Both the position numbers and the translations under genes were made by a program. From the NCBI GenBank assembly GCA_961205875.1, contig OY540821.1, forward strand, positions 2,542,001 through 2,606,000: 64,000 bases of DNA, written 5' to 3'. The notes below the pieces were generated by a model. It was not told the origin of the DNA and did not search any database. It saw only the letters and a list, made by a program, of their open reading frames with translations. This document shows positions 9,813 through 23,300 of the stretch, one piece after another. Each line of letters opens with the position of its first letter. Positions within the stretch are counted from its first letter, which is position 1. The DNA comes from Sialis fuliginosa (Eukaryota > Arthropoda > Insecta > Megaloptera > Sialidae).

Positions 9813-10615
9813 TACGAGGGCTGTTTGAAAAGTTTGCGGCTTTTTCTTCTCTTATTACTTATGATTGGTGTCCACTTACATTAAGCCAGCGCGGGACCTG
9901 TAGCAAAAGTTATAAAGAGGCCATTGGCAGTGGCGTCGCTAGGGGGGGGGGGGATGATTCCCAGGGCGAAAATCAAAAAGTCAAAGATCACAACTTTAAA
10001 AATCGATTTTTCGATTAAATCAAATCGAGATTGGAAACCCTAAAATTAAATTATTAATTACTGTAGATTTGGACACCCCGTATCAATCATTGGACGGTAG
10101 ATAGTAAATCTCGAGGCTGTAGAATTTGCTACTCCTGCTACGTGGTTAATCCGGCGCTGATCTTCATGGTATACAAGGCTTTAAACATTTCTTAAAAAGA
10201 TATTTTGTAAGTTTCCAAAATTTACATAAATCACTCGATATCCTCATTTTAACTAGTTGTAACTATTTGAAAGAATGAACTGAAATTTTAGGTTATGTTA
10301 TACAAAAGATCAAATATCAATACGACAAAAGTAGATAATGATCCGCAAGGTATATAAATTACAAGGTAGTCTCAATAGCTCGGTGCGAAAGAGGGAAATA
10401 CGTCATCTGGAGTGCCTAAATGTGGATAAGGGGAATGATGTGACCAATCATAACAAATATAACCTTGTAACTCGATGCAAGAAGGGGAAAATACGTCATC
10501 TGAGTGCCGAAGCTGATTGGTTAAAGCTACTGAGGCAACCTGTGTATTTATTAACCTTGACTGATTCGTTGTGCCCTTTCTATAAAAGGCCGCAAACTTT
10601 TTAAACATCCCTAGT
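9813..10615. mobile_element. mariner-type non-autonomous element (composite)
   Basis: The left end TACGAGGGCTGTTTGAAAAG is mirrored by the reverse complement of the right end, TACTAGGGATGTTTAAAAAG. Both continue TTTGCGGC, and TA lies at both borders, as in Tc1/mariner elements. It contains a second repeat starting CAGTGGCGTCGCTAGG at 9913 (family of 59580-60026) and a small MULE-like MITE at about 10351-10560. Confidence 0.68.
10351..10560. mobile_element. short MULE-like MITE, relative of 39945-40456
   Basis: The left end AAGGTATATAAATTACAAGG and following TAGTCTCAATAGCTC closely match the ends of 39945-40456. The right side, GCTACTGAGGCAACCTGTG then TTAACCTTG, is the diverged inverted partner. 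Two internal direct repeats contain ATACGTCATCTG. Confidence 0.55.
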
Positions 10616-10797
10616 ACATATTTTTAGTACAACCAGTACCACTAGTGCTATGATATACCAGGCAGATAAAGAATACATCTTATGTTTGGCAATATAATAA
10701 CATAGAAGTCTGGAACTATAATGAAAAGGAACATCAGAATGGTTTCAAAGTATACAATAAAATTTCAAATCGTTTACTAGTTTTAAGTAAAATACGT

Positions 10798-10890
10798 TTA
10801 ATACGAAGAATATGGGTGTCATCTCGACGTCCTTACTATCGAAAATCAAGTGTTGGTGTGTTAGAATAGAGTAGAATGTGCTGTATCTAT
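10798..10890. repeat. terminal fragment shared with 54717-55535
   Basis: TGTGTTAGAATAGAGTAGAA and the AATATGGGTGTC block match the right end of the element ending at about 55535, here in inverted orientation. Confidence 0.6.
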
Positions 10891-10938
10891 TATTTCACAA
10901 TTATTGTTTTTATACTATATTTAATCCCCTTTTTTATG

Positions 10939-11971
10939 ATAAAAAATTTACTATATATATCGACCCTAAAGAATTTCATTAAAATATTTTCAACCCCAGA
11001 AAACTCCCTCTTGGGGGGTAGTTTGAGGGGTACATACCCGTTTCTCAGCAAAATCAAATGGAACGGTATATCTAAAGGTAGATAATTTTAAAGATCATAA
11101 AAAAGTAAGAAACTTTTGTAAAAAAAAATTTTTCATACATTCAATTGTTTAGAAAATATGGCGACTTGTTCCCAAATTTTAGGGTTTTACTAAAAGTGCT
11201 CTAGTTTCGTTAAATATTAATGAAATTTTATTTTTAACTTTTCTTTAAAAAGTAGATACATTGAACTTTCTAATGATGTCTGATTATTTAAGTTTTGGTT
11301 AGTTTAAAGTGTCATACGTGACATATCAAAAATGCAAAAGTTCAATTGGAGACAATTCAAAAATTTTAAATGGAATGATATATCAATTAGTACTTTATCT
11401 TAAAAAATATATTTAAATTAACAACTTTTGTTAAGAAAATTTTAAATTATATTAAAAAAAAAAAATTATAATTTCACTTTTAAAATTTTCTTAACAAAAG
11501 TTGTTAATTTAAATATATTTTTTAAGATAAAGTGCTAATTGATATATCATTCCATTTAAAATTTTTGAATTATGCCCAATTGAAGTTTTTGATATGGCGC
11601 GTATGACACTTTAAATTATCCAAAACTCAAATAATCATACATCATTAAAAAATTCGTTATTTTTACTTTCAAATAAAAATTTTAAAATAATATTTCATTA
11701 ACATTTAACGAAACTAGTGCACTTTTAGTAAAACCCTAAAATTTGAGAACAAGTCGCCATATTATCTAAACAATTGAATGTATGAAAATTTTTTTTTTAC
11801 AAAAGTTTCTTACTTTTTTATGATCTTTAAAATTATCTACTTTTGGATATATCGTTCCATTTGATTTTGCTGAGAAACGGGCATGTACCCCACAAACTAC
11901 CCCGCAAGGGGAAGTTGAAACTATTTTCCTGAAATTCTTTAGGGTCGATATATATAGTAAATTTTTTATAA
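10939..11971. repeat. 1.0-kb near-palindrome
   Basis: The two arms meet at about 11465. TTTACTATATATATCGACCC at the left mirrors GGGTCGATATATATAGTAAA at the right. The central 80 bp on each side (AACAACTTTTGTTAAGAAAA and its complement) is nearly perfect. It is a non-coding fold-back transposon of unknown family. Confidence 0.75.
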
Positions 11972-12039
11972 TAAAACTCTATCTTCAATAGTTTAAGCGT
12001 AAAACATAGTGGACGGGTGGTCTGGAACACCCGGTATAT

Positions 12040-12955
12040 TAATTATTATAAATTTTTATTAACAATTATTTTAAAAATTACAATTGAAAAGAGTAAAACT
12101 AGATTATCCCATTAGTACATGATGTACCTTATAAGGGACGTCTAGATTTATTTATTTTATAACGTCACGTTGTGAAATCTTTTTATAAAATCAAAAAAAT
12201 TAACTTTATGCACTAATGGGTTATATAATGGATATTTTAAGACCATTCTGAAGTTTCTATAATTTATAGTTCCAGAGTACTATGTCACCAAATAGGAGAT
12301 GTTTTTTTATCCAGTATATTTCAAATCAATAATTATAAAAAGTATTTATAATTATTTAAAAATAAATTGAATACTCAAATGATGGTATTTTACAACATTA
12401 ACGGCTAACTTCGTTAAGTCAGCCAATGTTCGCACTGGGTTTAATACAATTTACCATTAAGCCAGTCGAAGAACTTAAATATACATGTACTTTTCTATAC
12501 TCATATTATATTTTGGTTCCTTTCCTTATAAAAAAATGGTTAACATATATTAGCTATTGGTAAACCAAAATTAATAGATTTATTTATATACTCAAAAAAG
12601 AAAATCACTACATTCTAATATTTTTGTTTTACCAAAAGCATTTTCATTAGACCTAAAAATAAAGAAATAAACGAATTTACATACACATAATTTGACTTAC
12701 ATTTAGTATTTACTTAAAAAAGAACTTTTAAATTATATATTAAAACTAGCCTTAATGTGAAGATATTTTTTATATTATTCCCAATATAATGTCTTATCAA
12801 TTAAATATATGTTTATTATATATTTACATTTTTTACACATATACATTACTTTTAATAATGTTTTGGTATAAAATATATCAAAATAAAAATTAATAATCAA
12901 ACTTTACAATTGTCTGAAATATAAAAATGTTTAATGCTGCCAGAAATGTTATATA
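12040..12955. other. AT-rich stretch
   Basis: I see no gene, clear repeat or RNA. Composition is strongly AT with many short homopolymers. Confidence 0.4.
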
Positions 12956-12956
12956 T

Positions 12957-13620
12957 TGGATGTTTTTTTAAGACTTTCCAGCGGATTATTTCCAAAATAA
13001 CAAATTTTCAGAGAAAATGAGACAAAAGTTTCATGGTTTCGAGGGGGTTAAATATTGACAATATGGGTTGACCTTGAAAAGGTCACCTTAATGAGTTTTC
13101 AGGTTCAATTTTTCTTTTTCAAATCTAAACCCATATTTTTTGTTACAGATTCGTAGCTTACGAGAAAAAATAAGCTACTTTTACCTGAAACATTTTTTCT
13201 AGATATTCAATAATTTTTTACTCAAAACTATAAATTTTTTGAAATTTTGAAGAAAAAAATTAATTATAAATTAAAAAAATCACTGAGAATCATTGCCTAA
13301 ATTTAAGCATTTCTTGAAAATCCAAAAATTTCTGTTTGTTTTGTTTCATATCATTAAAGATGGACATTTTCAGAAAAAATATTTCAGGTAAAAGTTGCTT
13401 ATTTTTCCTCGAAAATTACGAATCTGTAACAAAAAATATGGGTTTAGATTTGGAAAAGAAAAGTTGAACCTGAAAACTCATTAAAGTGATCTTTTCAAGG
13501 TCAACCCATATTGTCAATATTTAGCCCCCTCGAAACCATGAAACTTTTGTCTAAAACATTTTCTCTGAAAATTCGTTATTTTGAAAATAACTGCTGGACA
13601 ACCTTTAAAAAAACACCTAA
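12957..13620. repeat. 0.66-kb inverted repeat
   Basis: The arms are mirrored: GACAATATGGGTTGACCTTG at about 13057 against CAAGGTCAACCCATATTGTC at about 13500, and TTTGTTACAGATTCGTAG against CGAATCTGTAACAAA. The loop is at about 13280. A non-coding fold-back element. Confidence 0.75.
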
Positions 13621-14042
13621 CACCATTATATTACGAGAATTCTATTCTTAAAAAATGTCACCGACAGCAAAATTGTATACCTGATTTTACTGTATTTTCT
13701 CTTGATTACAATTAAATTATTTTAATATTTTATTATAAAATATTTTATTCTTAAAATATAAATAAAAGAAAAATATGTTTAAAATAGCATTTATATAGAT
13801 ATTGATTTAATACTTATTTATTTAAATAAATGTAATATATATTTGTGAAATAATTTTTGTACGGCGAATAATTTTGAATTCTAACCTACAAAAAACTTAT
13901 AAAATTCTAATCAAAAATGATTTTCTTTTAGATTATAGAATAATAAAAAAATGTGTTTTTGTCTGTGTGTGTATTATAATCTATAAAATACACTCGTCAA
14001 AAAAAATTAACAGAAATTTTAATTTTCCTAAAAAATTATGTC

Positions 14043-14164
14043 TAATGCCGTGTTTAGACCGAAAAAACAAAACAAAAGTGCTACAAACCTTATACATTTT
14101 TAAATACAAAGTGTTTTAAAACAGTGTTCCTGTTTGTTTTTTTTTGGTCTAAACACGGCATAAT
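14043..14164. mobile_element. PIF/Harbinger-like mini-MITE
   Basis: TGCCGTGTTTAGACC at the left and GGTCTAAACACGGCA at the right are perfect inverted ends about 115 bp apart. They are flanked on both sides by TAA, consistent with the 3-bp target duplication of PIF/Harbinger elements. There is no coding capacity. Confidence 0.65.
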
Positions 14165-15300
14165 AATTTTCATGTTTGCAAAAAATGATCATAATGAAAT
14201 TTTTCAAAAAGAAAATTAAAACTTGATCTATACTACTTAAAAAAAATATTTTCATAATGGTACAACAATTCATTTTTCTTTCATCAAGAACTCGGTGAGA
14301 AAAAATCGTAGAAAAAAATAAAAAATATTGAAGCTTACATTTGAGGCTTTTAATCAGTATAAAGGTAATTTATATATACGATTTTGTTTTAAAACTTACT
14401 TGTAGCTGATAACGTAAAAAAACAATTATAATAAAAAATTACCTTTAAGGCAGTATTGTGGTGTAACAATTTAAAATTAAAAATTTTTTTATTACGTATT
14501 TTAAAAATTGAAGATCGTAATTCAAAGTATTTACGAAGTTATATGCATAATATGTTAGTGTAACATGTTAGTAAAACTTTAAATGCGTTTTTCTCGAAAC
14601 CACTTTTTTTCGGTTGGTGGGAAGCAGAAACAAAATTCTAATCAATCGATCGGGCTATAATTTTAATTACCTAAAAAAAAACTTTTTTTCCGGAAAATAA
14701 ACAATTCGTTTAATTTTTTTGACAAGTGTGTAGTAATTTAAATTTCTAGATCATTTTGAAGAAAACAAAAATCAGCTGCTTCACTTTAAGCAGGCACGCA
14801 ATCAAGTGGGTCGAATATTTACTGTTTGACTTTTTGGTTGTATATTTTTTTCCTTATGAGACTAGCAATATCCATTTCACTAGCTACGTACTATTTACAA
14901 AAATATTACATATTCTTTGTGGGTTATCATATTATATATACGTTGGACACATTTGTATCAAAATTTATTTTTCTCACATTGACAATTTCATATTTATATA
15001 ATTAATTATATAAGAAATTAATAATAACTTTGTAATGTATTGTATTTTTATAAATGGATAAGTTATTTTTTTTATGTTATTTATTTACATTTATTGAACG
15101 TTACGTCATCATCAAATTTCACAAAAACAACTGTTCAATGTTATTTGTTATAATTTATAAAATGCTTCAAAGCTGATAAAAGATCAAATGCCAAATATTG
15201 GAATTATGGTGAAATGATAATCTTATTAAATAGAAAATACTTTAATTAATTAATTAATCAGCAAAACCAACTTAGAGAAATTATATAGAATAACAAAACC
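14165..15300. other. AT-rich stretch with transposon remnants
   Basis: No gene is seen. A block near 14575-14620 (AAAACTTTAAATGCGTTTTT) is the reverse complement of part of the 60879-61950 element, so this is probably a decayed relative. Confidence 0.4.
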
Positions 15301-15941
15301 TTAAGAGGGAACATATGAGTAGAGGGCAGAAAAAATAAGTGAATATTGGGAATTATTATCTCAAAAACTAATTGTTCGATTTCATTCAGGTTTGTTTTAT
15401 TCTAAAGTATATATATTGAGGTATGTTTATAAATTATTTCATGAATATATATCGACTGGGAGCACTACTGTCGTGGCCGGCGTAAAACATATCCCATACA
15501 CAATTCCCAGGGTTACTGGCAATGTAAGATTTTTACATAAGATTTTTTTATTACTCAATTATTTTTTTTAAATCAAGCCGGAAGGGTCAGAAATTGTGAT
15601 TGAAAAATGAATATATAAAATATATAAATATAATAAAATATATAAAAAAAATTTCACAAAATGGCGCCTGATTGAACGTTACAATCAGGCGCCTTTTGTG
15701 AAAAATTTTTCCTACAACTTCCAAGAATTTCTTTGAAATTTCTGTTTCAGATCAAGTAATCTTGGGAACCGCATCGCAGTGTTTCCAGTGATATATATTC
15801 ATAAAATAATTTATAAACATACCTAAATATATGTACTTTAGAATAAAACAAACCTGGATGAAATCGAACAATTACTTTTTGAGATAATAATTTGCAAAAT
15901 TCACCTATTTTTCTGCCATCATCTCATATGTTCCCCCTTAA
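15301..15941. repeat. 0.64-kb inverted repeat with inner hairpin
   Basis: TTAAGAGGGAACATATGAG at the left mirrors CTCATATGTTCCCCCTTAA at the right, with continued arm similarity (ATTTATAAACATACCT and complement). In the loop, 15663-15693 holds a perfect small hairpin, GGCGCCTGATTG and CAATCAGGCGCC. Confidence 0.75.
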
Positions 15942-15944
15942 ATA

Positions 15945-17021
15945 AATGCTTTCCTTATTTACAAAATGCACAAAATAATAATTAATAATTACCATAAAAT
16001 CATTCAATTGTTTGTACTATAAAAATCTCTTTAGCAAATATTAATATTCCTAAAAATCATCAAGAAAATAGAATGTGTTTTAGTTTTATTACCAATAAAT
16101 TCAAGCGTAAAATTGACAAATGTAAATGCAGTTTTTAGTTGTCAACTTTTAAATTGGAGAAAAAATTGACAAGTTTAAAATAGAAATAACAAATATATTT
16201 GATTGTACAGGCTTCCTAGCAGTGGCATGCTTCATGCAAGAAGACCGATTCTTGTAAATTATTAGTTATACAAAATGGCATTTACGACAAAAATCTTAGG
16301 GAATTTAGTGTTCTACAAGATTTTCATTTGATATTATAATGTACATCATCTTGTTTGTTGTTTGTTATGTACATCATTAGTTTACAAAATAATTTGCAAA
16401 TTTTGCCATGAGGTAACTCGTAAACAGTTAGTTCTATGAAAACGAGCTTGTAGAGAATTTAGTACTGAACAAAAAAGATCCTTACTATTTTTGTTGTAGT
16501 ATCAATAGTATGCAAAATGTTTATGTTTGAAGTTTCCGCAGAAGTTTAAAAGAGTTGAAGATTTGGTTAAGATATTTAAAATAATACGTAAATAACATAA
16601 TTCACGATTGTAAAGTTTTCTTTTATCTCTTCTGTAAAATTTACATTCTTAAGTTGTGTCATTTTTATTGTCGGGGAGATGTATTGGTATAAAATACTTT
16701 TTTTTGCATTCCTAATATTTACTAGATACATTATTGTGGGTTCTTATAATTATGAGGACCTATAAAATCTAAAACAATTTTATATCCAGCTCGAAGGACC
16801 AAAAATGGAGTTGACTTACAATACGAGCAAAAAGTACCTCACACCGAGAACATTAAAAAATGATTATAACTAATTCCAGTTCTGACATAAGCCTTATCAT
16901 TTATGGAATTTCAGCATACAAAAAGAACTTATCCACTTTCTCCTATCATTAAAAACACCCATTTAAATGTCTATATACGCATAATACACATATATAACTA
17001 AAAATACAAAACAACATCTTT
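15945..17021. other. ZAD-C2H2 3' flank / 3'UTR
   Basis: This is sequence downstream of the zinc-finger stop codon on the minus strand. It should include the 3'UTR. Several AATAAA hexamers occur on the minus strand, for instance near 16660, but I cannot choose the used one. No repeats are recognised. Confidence 0.4.
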
Positions 17022-17396
17022 TTACATTACCGAATCATACTGCTGAAAATTAAAACTCTCACTAGTTGTAAATGGCCCCGCGCTAGTCGTGGCGCTCGGC
17101 TGGTACGACTGTGTCACCGTCGCCACGTGGAACCCATCCGTGGCACTTGTCGTAGGTTTTATCTCGTTCTCGACATGCGGTATGATTCTGAAATCTTTAG
17201 GCGGAGGCACGTTGCTGCCGGTGGCTAACGCTAGAAGCGATGTGTTTGCGAACACCTCGGGCATGACTGTAAGCTCTTGCTTGACGATGTTTTTGACACG
17301 GTTCCTGTGTTTTATCGGGGTCTCTACCAAGCCTTCTATGTGAACGGGCTCGACGCGGTTTCCTCGGAATTGGATTTCTTGTTCGACCCAATGGCC
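17022..17396 (-). CDS. ZAD-C2H2 exon 9 (C-terminal tail, stop)
   Basis: 124 codons plus TAA at 17022-17024. It starts [13 protein letters not shown], giving the last His of finger 16 with an unusual five-residue His spacing. The rest is a finger-free tail rich in Val, Ser, Thr and Pro, ending [10 protein letters not shown]. Confidence 0.82.
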   Translation of the reverse strand, partial: GHWVEQEIQFRGNRVEPVHIEGLVETPIKHRNRVKNIVKQELTVMPEVFANTSLLALATGSNVPPPKDFRIIPHVENEIKPTTSATDGFHVATVTQSYQPSATTSAGPFTTSESFNFQQYDSVM

Positions 17397-20300
17397 CTAA
17401 AGAAAACATACTATTAAGCTTAAACAGTACTTTCATTACTAACAATTAATATTTCAATAGAAACTGTTACTAATATACGAGAGAAATAATAATAAATAAA
17501 TTTTTAATCCAAATAAAAACATTTAAAAATTAATCACTCGGAGCTAAACCGAAAACCGGAAAAATCGTTATTTCTTTTGGAACGAAAACCGAAATGAAAA
17601 AAAAAAATTTGGTTCGAAGCACTGCTCTCAGAGTGCCCACAGGATTAAAAACAAAAAATCCTAGAACAAAGAAGACAAAGCACTGACCTGCGAACGCCTG
17701 TGAGCCTTGAGCTGTCCGGACTGAATGAACCTGGCTGGACAGACTCCACACGCATACGGCCTGGACCCTGTGTGCCTACGCATATGCAGCGCCAGGTCGT
17801 TGGATTGCGTGAACGCACGCCCGCATATGTTACACACGTACGGCCTCTCTCCTGTGTGGACTCGGGTGTGGCGCACCTGCATAACAGAAAGATATGTTGT
17901 AATTATAGCTATATTAAAATGTATACGTAAATTTATTTCTTATTTTCTTTTTTATAGGGGTATTTCTTTGTTGATACTTTGTTTTCACATACAATAGAAC
18001 CTCTATACGTCAAACTTATCTTTTATGTCAAAGAAAATGTTCATTCCCTTTTCATCAGGTTCCAAAACTTCTATTACTCAAACTAATAATTGAAAATAAA
18101 ATTCTCTGACCACTAGAGACTCGGGGGCAAGAAGTGATCGAGGGCCACCCCAGAATGTGCAAAAAATTTGAAGACCCTTTTTGTCCCCAGAATTTATAAT
18201 AAATTCCGACTTTCCAAAAAAAAATTTATGAATTCCCTTACTTTTCAGAATTTTAAAGAAATTCCCTGACCACTTTAAGCTTCCCTGACTTCTCAGAAAG
18301 TAGACACCCAGAGCCCTGAATTAGTTAAAATTATGAAAATTGCCTAAATTAGTCAATTTAGTAAGAGCAGGTAGTGTAATCGGTTATGACCCTCAGAAAA
18401 TTTTAAATGCATTTTTCTGATGATCCAAAAATAGTCTATTTTTTCTTAGTTTAACATGCTATTTCCAAAGAAGTTGTTAAATAAAATAGTATTATCTTGA
18501 GCGCTGAAAAAAAGTCTTTCTTTTTATACAAGGTAAAAAAATGATATTGGGCACAATAAAAAAGTTATATAACAATTAGGTTCGTAAGAAAAGTGAAATT
18601 TTTAGATTTCGGAAAATTGTGGGGAACCCTTAAGTTTTAGAGAAAAATGAATAATGATAAAAAATAATTTTCTTAATAAGAACTTTTAAATAAACAAAAA
18701 AAAATTGAAATCGGATGATCAGAAGCTGAGATACAGCCAATTTTAAAACACCGGTGGGGGCCATCTTTAATAGCCGATATAACAGTGTTCTACGTGGATT
18801 TTAAAGTGGTTCCCTATCTGAAAATCTTTCATTTGACCTTATATACAACCACAGAAAGTGGCATACACCAATCAAAAAGTACAGCGTTTTGGCTTTATTT
18901 GCCACGAACCAGACATACTATTAAGAGAGGTTTTATTGTACTCACCAGTTTGTTGCTCTTGTTGAACGATTTACCGCAGAGTGTACACAGATACGGCCTT
19001 TCTCCGGAATGAGTTCTCTCGTGACACTTGAGGTCGTGGGATCGCGGGAAGCCTTTCCCGCAGACGGTGCATTTATACGGTCTTTCTCCTGTATGCCGTC
19101 GCATATGGACGATCTGGGAAAAACACATTAATACCAGATACATATTCACAAACGCCTGTATGTAAAACTCACCATGTTACTGGAGTTGTTGAATTCTTTA
19201 CCGCAGTAGACGCACAGATGCAGTCTCACGGGGTCCCTCTGGCCCGTGTGAACTCTCTGGTGAGTTCGTAAGTTGTCTAAGCGGTTGAATGACTTATTGC
19301 ACACAGTGCAGACGTGTCTCTTGTCTTTCATTAGGTGGAGTTTCGTGTGTCTTGCCAGATGATCGCTCCTGGAGAAAAACAATTAACTTGTAATGTGAAC
19401 TGCCTGTTTCTCATGAAAATGCTTTTAAAAAATTTAATGGAACTGTGCAGAATTCAAATAGTTATAAATCTTAATGCAGATTTCAAATATTAATTTTTAC
19501 AATTTTTCAGGAAAATAAAAAATTCATTTAATTTACCTTGTAAATATCTTATCGCAAATAGAACATTTATGTTCTAACGTTTCTGCACCATCTTTCTTAT
19601 CTTTATCATGCACTTTTAGATGCCGAATCAAATGCTCACCCCGAGCAAATGGTTTATTACAGATAGTGCAAATGTATGGTCTGTCTAGATGGAATTCCTG
19701 AAAAAGAGAACAATATTAACATTATTAACCAAATTTAACAGCTCATTAAAAAAAAAACTTGAGTGTGTACTTATGAACACGCGTTAGAAGTTATACTTCT
19801 TTGGTGTAATTGAAAAACAGCTACGAATAACCTTAAATAAGTTTATAAAAATATAACAATATTATAGAGCAGTTATCGAAACTTTTACTGATTTAATATA
19901 AAATAATATACAATAAAAATCATATAATATACATATTTAAAATATGATAAAAATAAATACTTATAACCTCAAATATTTACAAATACTATTTTGAATTTAC
20001 CGGTATAAAACATAGACAAAGAGTCATAAACATAGCGCATGAATTGCACATTTTATACAAAAACGACCAAAAGAAAGAGAGAGCATGCGTTGGATTTTTG
20101 GTTAAACATTTGTGAGAAAATTTAACACATCACAGGAAACCGTAATGTTTTAAATTTTTAAATATGTCTATGGATGTCATCATTGTTCCGTTACCATGTA
20201 CCATGTCCACAGTGTTCCATTGCGTTTCATTTCCGTTGCATTACTAAAATTTTACCCTCAACACGCCTAAAGAGATATAACTTCAAAAATAAGTGCTATA

Positions 20301-23300
20301 AATTTTTGATAACAGTTTAATATGTTTCCACAAACCTAATCTAACGAGATAACTCACCTGCACATGTTTCTGGAGATGCTCCTCTGTCAAAAACGACTTC
20401 TCGCAATTATCACACTTGTGTTTCAGGACGTTACGATGCAGTGTCATGTGTCTCGTCAGATGGTTCGAACGACCAAACTGGTGCTGGCACACGTGGCACT
20501 CGAACACCTTCTTCTGGCCGGTCAGTTCGTCGATCTCGTCCGGCCCTTCATCCTCTAGAGCACCGTCAGCCGCGGCGACCAGCCCGTCGACCGTCTCGCT
20601 GTTCTCCTTGCGCTGCTCATCTTCCTTCATCTCGGTCTTGATGTACGCGCTCAGCGGTATGTTCTCGTCGTCCGATATGCCGTGCTCCGAGCGCATGTGG
20701 TGCACGAAGCTCTTGCGGTAGACGAACTTGCGGTCGCAGAACTCGCACGGGAGGCTCACTTTCGCCGGCTTGGTCTGCGCGGCTTCGACGGCAGCACCGT
20801 GTGTCGATAAATGCCGTTTTAGGTGGCTTGTTTTTGTAAACGATTTGTTACAAACCTGAAAATAATAAATGCATTTTAACCCTCACAATTTATAGTCGAT
20901 GTTTTATAACATACTTACATAACACTGAGAAAGATTATGTCCAGTATGTCGCCTCATATGAATTTGCAATCCCGTAGCCGTCGTAAGTATTTTCTGACAA
21001 ATCTTACACTCGTAAGTGCCTTTATCTTTCCGTACATATTTCACAGGGTCCGGGAGATCGTTAAACCCATCATCATCGTCCATACCGATATCATCCATAC
21101 CGACATCATCGTCTGACTTTATAATCAATTCGGTGTTTTCAAATTCCGATTTAATAGTAGGTTCGCCTTCAGTTACAGGAGTTTCGGTAATATCTTTATT
21201 TTCTGTTTCCTTCTCGCCATTCTTGGACGTCTTGTGTTCTTGTTTATGTTTTAGTAAATGAAATGCTTTGTTGAATCCAGCACCGCAAATTGAACAGACG
21301 TGTGATTTTTCATTCGCCTTTCTCGTATGTATCTGTGCAATTATAAATACAATTTTTTAATTAATAAAATGTTACATAAAAATGTTATTTTATCAATACT
21401 CAATAATCAAGATTTATTTTTTTTATAGTTTTCATTATACAGGATGTTCACCAGAATCGAGTGATCATTGCTAACTTTGTTATTATTGGAGCTAGAAGAT
21501 CGGTTAAATAGGCAAAGTATCCGGGATGAATAATGGCAGTCTCAAAAAAAACAATTGAATGTCGAATTTCAGAGATATATTGAAAAATAACGTTTTTTTT
21601 AAATGGGTTTTGCGACTTACATATAAAACAATGTAAAATGAATGCACGTGATAGTCGCGCTGTTAAAAGTCACTTATATGTAAGGGGTCTAACAAGTAAT
21701 AAATTAATAGAAAATATCAAAAAATAGTGCGCTATGCAAATTTAATTAAATAAAACAAATGATTACAATTTTTAAAATAATAATTTCAGGTATTTTTGCC
21801 ATTTTTTCAAAGATTTTTAACGTTCTTGAATTTTATTAATGAAGAAAAATATTATTATTAAAATTAATTATAATTTTTTATTAATAATATTCAAAAACTT
21901 TAAAAATCTGCAAAATAAGTCATATATAACCTGAAATTAGTGTTTTAAAAATTTAATTAAATCAATTGTTTGTACTTTATTAAATTTGTATAGCACACTA
22001 TTTTTTTATATTTTCTATTAATTTTATACTTGTTATAACTTGTTTTTTATCCATTTTACCACCATGCATGTAATACACTTTTATAACGAGAACATTCTCA
22101 GCTATAAAATCCATTAATAATATACAGGTTATTTATGTATGTTTATATTAAAAAAACTTATATTTCATAATATATCTCTGAAATTCGACATTCAATTGTT
22201 TTTTTTTTTTGAGACTGCCATTATTCATCCCGGATACTTTACCCATTTAACCAATCTTCTAGCTCCAATAATAACAAAGTTAGCAATGATCACTCACTTG
22301 ATTTTGGCGAACCCCCTGTATAGCATGTGCTATTTACATAAAAAGGTGTTCTATACAGTATGATATAACAGGATGATTAAAAAGTACAGAACACTGATTC
22401 TACAGTCTAAAATATTAACTTTATGAAAAAATGTGTACGAAACATTTATTTGCCAAAACTTAGTCCAGTAATTTTAGATATTAATTCAATCAATCTACGA
22501 AAAAAATAACAGTTAGCTGATTTTTTGTTTTTTAAAAGAAAAGAAAATTTCAGGATGGCGCCACATCTGATTTTGAAGAGGAGAGTTTGATGTACAATAT
22601 TACCGAATTACATGTACCTATCTCAATGTATTATAAAACAAAAAAGAATCGCGTGGACACCGTTTTTCTTGTTATCGTGTAGTATTCGTTGATTTTGACT
22701 GATGTGTGATTAAAATTGATTAAAAATGATTTTTAAATATATCCGAATGACACCTTATAGAGAATTTCCTACTATTTAATTTTTGTTCTGCAATTTTTTC
22801 ATGAGCAAATAGTCATATTATGTAAATAGTTCAAGCCCATATAGTGCGTCATACCATATGCGAATGTATAGCCATACTTTCCCCGCGCTCTACCACAAAA
22901 ACAGTTTTTTTTTTTAAAATGGAGAGAACCTTTTTTTGACTTCGGAACCATAGTTAAAATGGATGTTATTTTTTTTTTAAATGGAGAAACTTTTTTCTTA
23001 AGAATTTAATAATATATAATTTATATAATAACCTCTATTGACCTCCAAGCCATAGGAAGCGAGATATTTGTGAATAACCGTTTTTCGTGACATTAGACTT
23101 TCAATATCTCGCAACGCCGGCACGATATCGTATAGGGACTTTTTACACGTTATTTATAACACCCTAACAAAGGAGTATACAAAAATTCAGCTAACTGCTA
23201 CTTTTTTCGCAGTTGAAATCTAAAATTACTGGACTATTAGCTACCTCAATTTGTGACACAATTTCAGAAATATATCATTGATCAGTACTATTTATTTTTT

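Noticed and set aside
15663-15693. Perfect GGCGCCTGATTG hairpin as a terminator or structured RNA
   Set aside because: It sits in the loop of a fold-back transposon, has no U-tract or gene beside it, and is better explained as part of that element.
20364-20721. Plus-strand open frames of 64-101 codons
   Set aside because: They are antisense to zinc-finger exon 4, which has clear fingers and splice sites; high GC explains the open frames.
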